From NCBI GenBank assembly GCA_021800255.1, contig JAJYZC010000028.1:1-42387 (forward strand): a DNA stretch of 42,387 nt. Direction: 5' to 3'. The DNA comes from Acidobacteriota bacterium (GTDB lineage Bacteria; Acidobacteriota; Terriglobia; Terriglobales; Acidobacteriaceae). Of this stretch, positions 41,026 to 42,387 are shown one piece after another. Within the stretch, counting starts at the first letter, position 1. Every line of letters begins with the position of its first letter. The position numbers and the translations under genes are program-made. Below the pieces are notes generated by a model. It was not told the origin of the DNA, made no database searches, and saw only the letters and a program-made list of their open reading frames with translations.

Positions 41026-41808
41026 TCAGTGGCGGTGATGAAACACATAAGCGTTGATATCGGGCCAGAACTCGCGGAATGCGTTCGTCGATGCATCGCG
41101 CAGCACGGCATATCCGTATCTCTCAGCGGTGGCCCCTGCGGTCTGCGTCGAGCTTGGGTAATAGGAGACCGAAATCCCCTCTGCGATGCCGCGGCCCAGC
41201 AGTTCCGCTGCATTGAACGTGTTCCGGCCTTTATAGTTCGGCGTGATGATTACGCGCGTGGTGGAATAAACAACCCTCTTCCAGAAGTTTCCGCGCCCCA
41301 TCGCGTAATAGCGTTCGTCCTCGTGCAGCATCGTGGGCATGATAAACATCACCCAGTAATTGCCGTCGGTTTTATCCAGATAGCCCCGCCATGTATAGGC
41401 CCAGAATCCGCCCACGCCTTTGCCCAGCGTGGGGTGGGCGTCATCGCCCTCGGCCAGCAGCGAGGTCAGCCCAGCAAAAACATACGCCGAGTAGTCGAAG
41501 CTGTCGTCGGATGCGACTTTGAAGGCCTCTTTAGGAGTCGGCGGCGGCGGATGCGTTCCTGCGCTCACGGCGCGGTAATTCGGCATCACGTCCAGAATGC
41601 GCTTCGGCTGGCGCTCTGAAAGCGGAACTGTGTGTGCGGCGGAACCGGCGGCGTGACTGGTCTGCGGCTGAGGAGCGTTTGGCAGCGCCTTGGCCGTGCT
41701 CGCGCCTGCCGGGGGGCGCGGAGTCTGGGAAAAACCATGAGCCGGCAGCACCAAAAAAACCATGCCGGGGAGGAGCGTGGCAAAAAAAAGGCCGGGATTT
41801 AAGCGCAT
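41026..41808 (-). CDS. Exported FWPDI-family paralogue 1, function unknown
   Basis: A 260-residue paralogue of the following gene with the same order of parts: signal peptide (LFFATLLPGMVFLVLPAHGFS), an Ala/Pro-rich linker, and the domain with GFWAYTWRGYLDKTDGNY, IMPTMLHEDERYYAMGRGN, RVVYSTTRVIITPN, AAELLGRGIAEGISVSYYP and EFWPDINAYVFHHRH. The shared LHxDxRYxxxG and FWPDI-x(5-6)-HH motifs define the pair. GGAG lies 5 bases before the chosen ATG. The 43-base gap to its sister indicates a tandem duplication in one operon. No known fold can be named. Confidence 0.8.
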   Translation of the reverse strand: MRLNPGLFFATLLPGMVFLVLPAHGFSQTPRPPAGASTAKALPNAPQPQTSHAAGSAAHTVPLSERQPKRILDVMPNYRAVSAGTHPPPPTPKEAFKVASDDSFDYSAYVFAGLTSLLAEGDDAHPTLGKGVGGFWAYTWRGYLDKTDGNYWVMFIMPTMLHEDERYYAMGRGNFWKRVVYSTTRVIITPNYKGRNTFNAAELLGRGIAEGISVSYYPSSTQTAGATAERYGYAVLRDASTNAFREFWPDINAYVFHHRH

Positions 41809-41976
41809 CCATTCTCCATCTGTGAATCCGGCGCCCCATCCATAAACTCTCCGGAAATCGAGCATCCGGTCTCGGGCTGCCGCTTGTGTACATCATCCCT
41901 TTAGACGCTTTCCAGCGCGGAGAGCGCACTTCGGGATGCTTGGTTAACTTCGTAACGCCGACGCAGTTCCTATTGA

Positions 41977-42139
41977 TTACGGCGTTTTCGGAAATGATGT
42001 AGTCCGGTTGAGATTGGTTTTTATGCCGCCGCGCTTTGGGCTTCCACCCCAACGGCAATGAACCATCGTTGGGGCCTCCGGCGATCACGGTGACTTGAGT
42101 GCGTGCTTTCGGTCCGCAGTATTGCCGATAACGTTATAG
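41977..42139. mobile_element. MITE-like palindromic element, copy C (long form)
   Basis: About 163 bases. The left end TTACGGCGTTTTCGGAAATG and right end CAGTATTGCCGATAACGTTA form imperfect terminal inverted repeats. An internal perfect 8-bp palindrome CCCCAACG...CGTTGGGG and the block CGGCGATCACGGTGACTTGA match copy B. It lies upstream of the FWPDI operon and near an IS fragment. No clear target duplication was seen. Confidence 0.65.
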
Positions 42140-42260
42140 ACGCGAGATTACGCTTTGAGAATACGCAGAGCCATCCCGCCGCGGGCTGGATGGCGCCACC
42201 AGTCCCGTCTGTACATTTTAATTGGTTTTCGCTGGGAATCGTTCGCTCAGGGCCGTTTAT

Positions 42261-42275
42261 CAGGGCAAACGCATC
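42261..42275. mobile_element. Possible terminal inverted repeat of an IS element
   Basis: CAGGGCAAACGCATC sits at the 3' side of the transposase fragment, the place where an ISAs1-type element would end. The motif type is recalled, not checked; the partner end is outside the window. Confidence 0.3.
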
Positions 42276-42387
42276 TTAATTCTCCACTCCGAGCAGGCGT
42301 AACAGGTAGGGGTGATCCCAGGCAGCAGTGAGCCGTTTGCCGTGGACGCCGAGTTTGCAGGTTTTGTCCTGCTTGAGCAGATTCAGC
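42276..42387 (-). CDS. C-terminal fragment of an ISAs1-type transposase (cut by window edge)
   Basis: The final 37 codons of a - strand gene entering from the right edge. The peptide NLLKQDKTCKLGVHGKRL followed by TAAWDHPYLLRLLG resembles the C-terminus of ISAs1-family DDE transposases, in which a basic helix is followed by a GWD/AWD-x2-YLL end. It ends in TAA. Whether the whole element is intact cannot be seen. Confidence 0.55.
   Translation of the reverse strand, partial: LNLLKQDKTCKLGVHGKRLTAAWDHPYLLRLLGVEN

Larger units (their letters stand above)
41809..42275. other. Spacer between the FWPDI operon and a transposase fragment
   Basis: Apart from MITE copy C (41977-42139), these 467 bases hold the leader of the FWPDI genes (41809-41976) and about 120 bases of ordinary sequence up to the probable IS end. 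No open frame here is convincing. Confidence 0.5.

Overview
The window looks like a chromosomal piece of an uncultured, GC-rich Gram-negative bacterium, most likely an Acidobacteriota member able to carry out dissimilatory sulfur metabolism. The evidence is a complete Sat-AprBA-QmoABC set next to families that are common in that phylum: a DUF6599-like protein, a lactonase-family beta-propeller, exported proteins with PDZ/TPR modules and tandem FWPDI paralogues. No rRNA or marker gene is present, so the taxonomic call is an inference.

Region 1 (1-10.5 kb, + strand except a cut-off divergent gene at the left edge) is the sulfate-activation and reduction core. It has an 830-bp leader with possible regulatory sites, then aprB, aprA, a small zinc-ribbon protein, a YkgJ-type Cys-cluster protein, qmoA, qmoB, qmoC and sat. 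Together these convert sulfate + ATP to APS + PPi (Sat), then APS to sulfite + AMP (AprBA), with electrons from the quinone pool through QmoABC. dsrAB is not in the window.

Region 2 (10.5-23.7 kb, + strand, short gaps) is a less familiar accessory block. It holds three paralogous cytidylate-kinase-like proteins, each with a BON-like tail, with an MFS transporter between copies 2 and 3. Next come a TSUP (TauE/SafE) permease, a PEP-synthase/PPDK-like protein with an unrecognised C-terminal domain, a second TSUP permease, a TIGR02186-like membrane protein, an OprO/P-type porin and a CoA-disulfide-reductase/rhodanese fusion. My reading, which is inference, is that this block handles oxyanion passage across both membranes, sulfane sulfur, and perhaps the AMP and PPi made by sulfate activation.

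Region 3 (23.7-42.4 kb) is a mixture of general genes, mostly on the - strand. It includes a DUF6599-like protein, a CocE/S15 hydrolase, a Tat-exported glycosidase-like protein, a CDP-alcohol phosphatidyltransferase, greA, ruvX, mltG, a lipoprotein, a PDZ protein, a lactonase-like propeller, a phosphohexomutase, a PnkP-type phosphatase and two tandem paralogues. Three copies of a 120-165 bp MITE-like palindromic repeat are scattered through its spacers. The right edge cuts a probable ISAs1-type transposase. I saw no tRNA, rRNA or CRISPR array.
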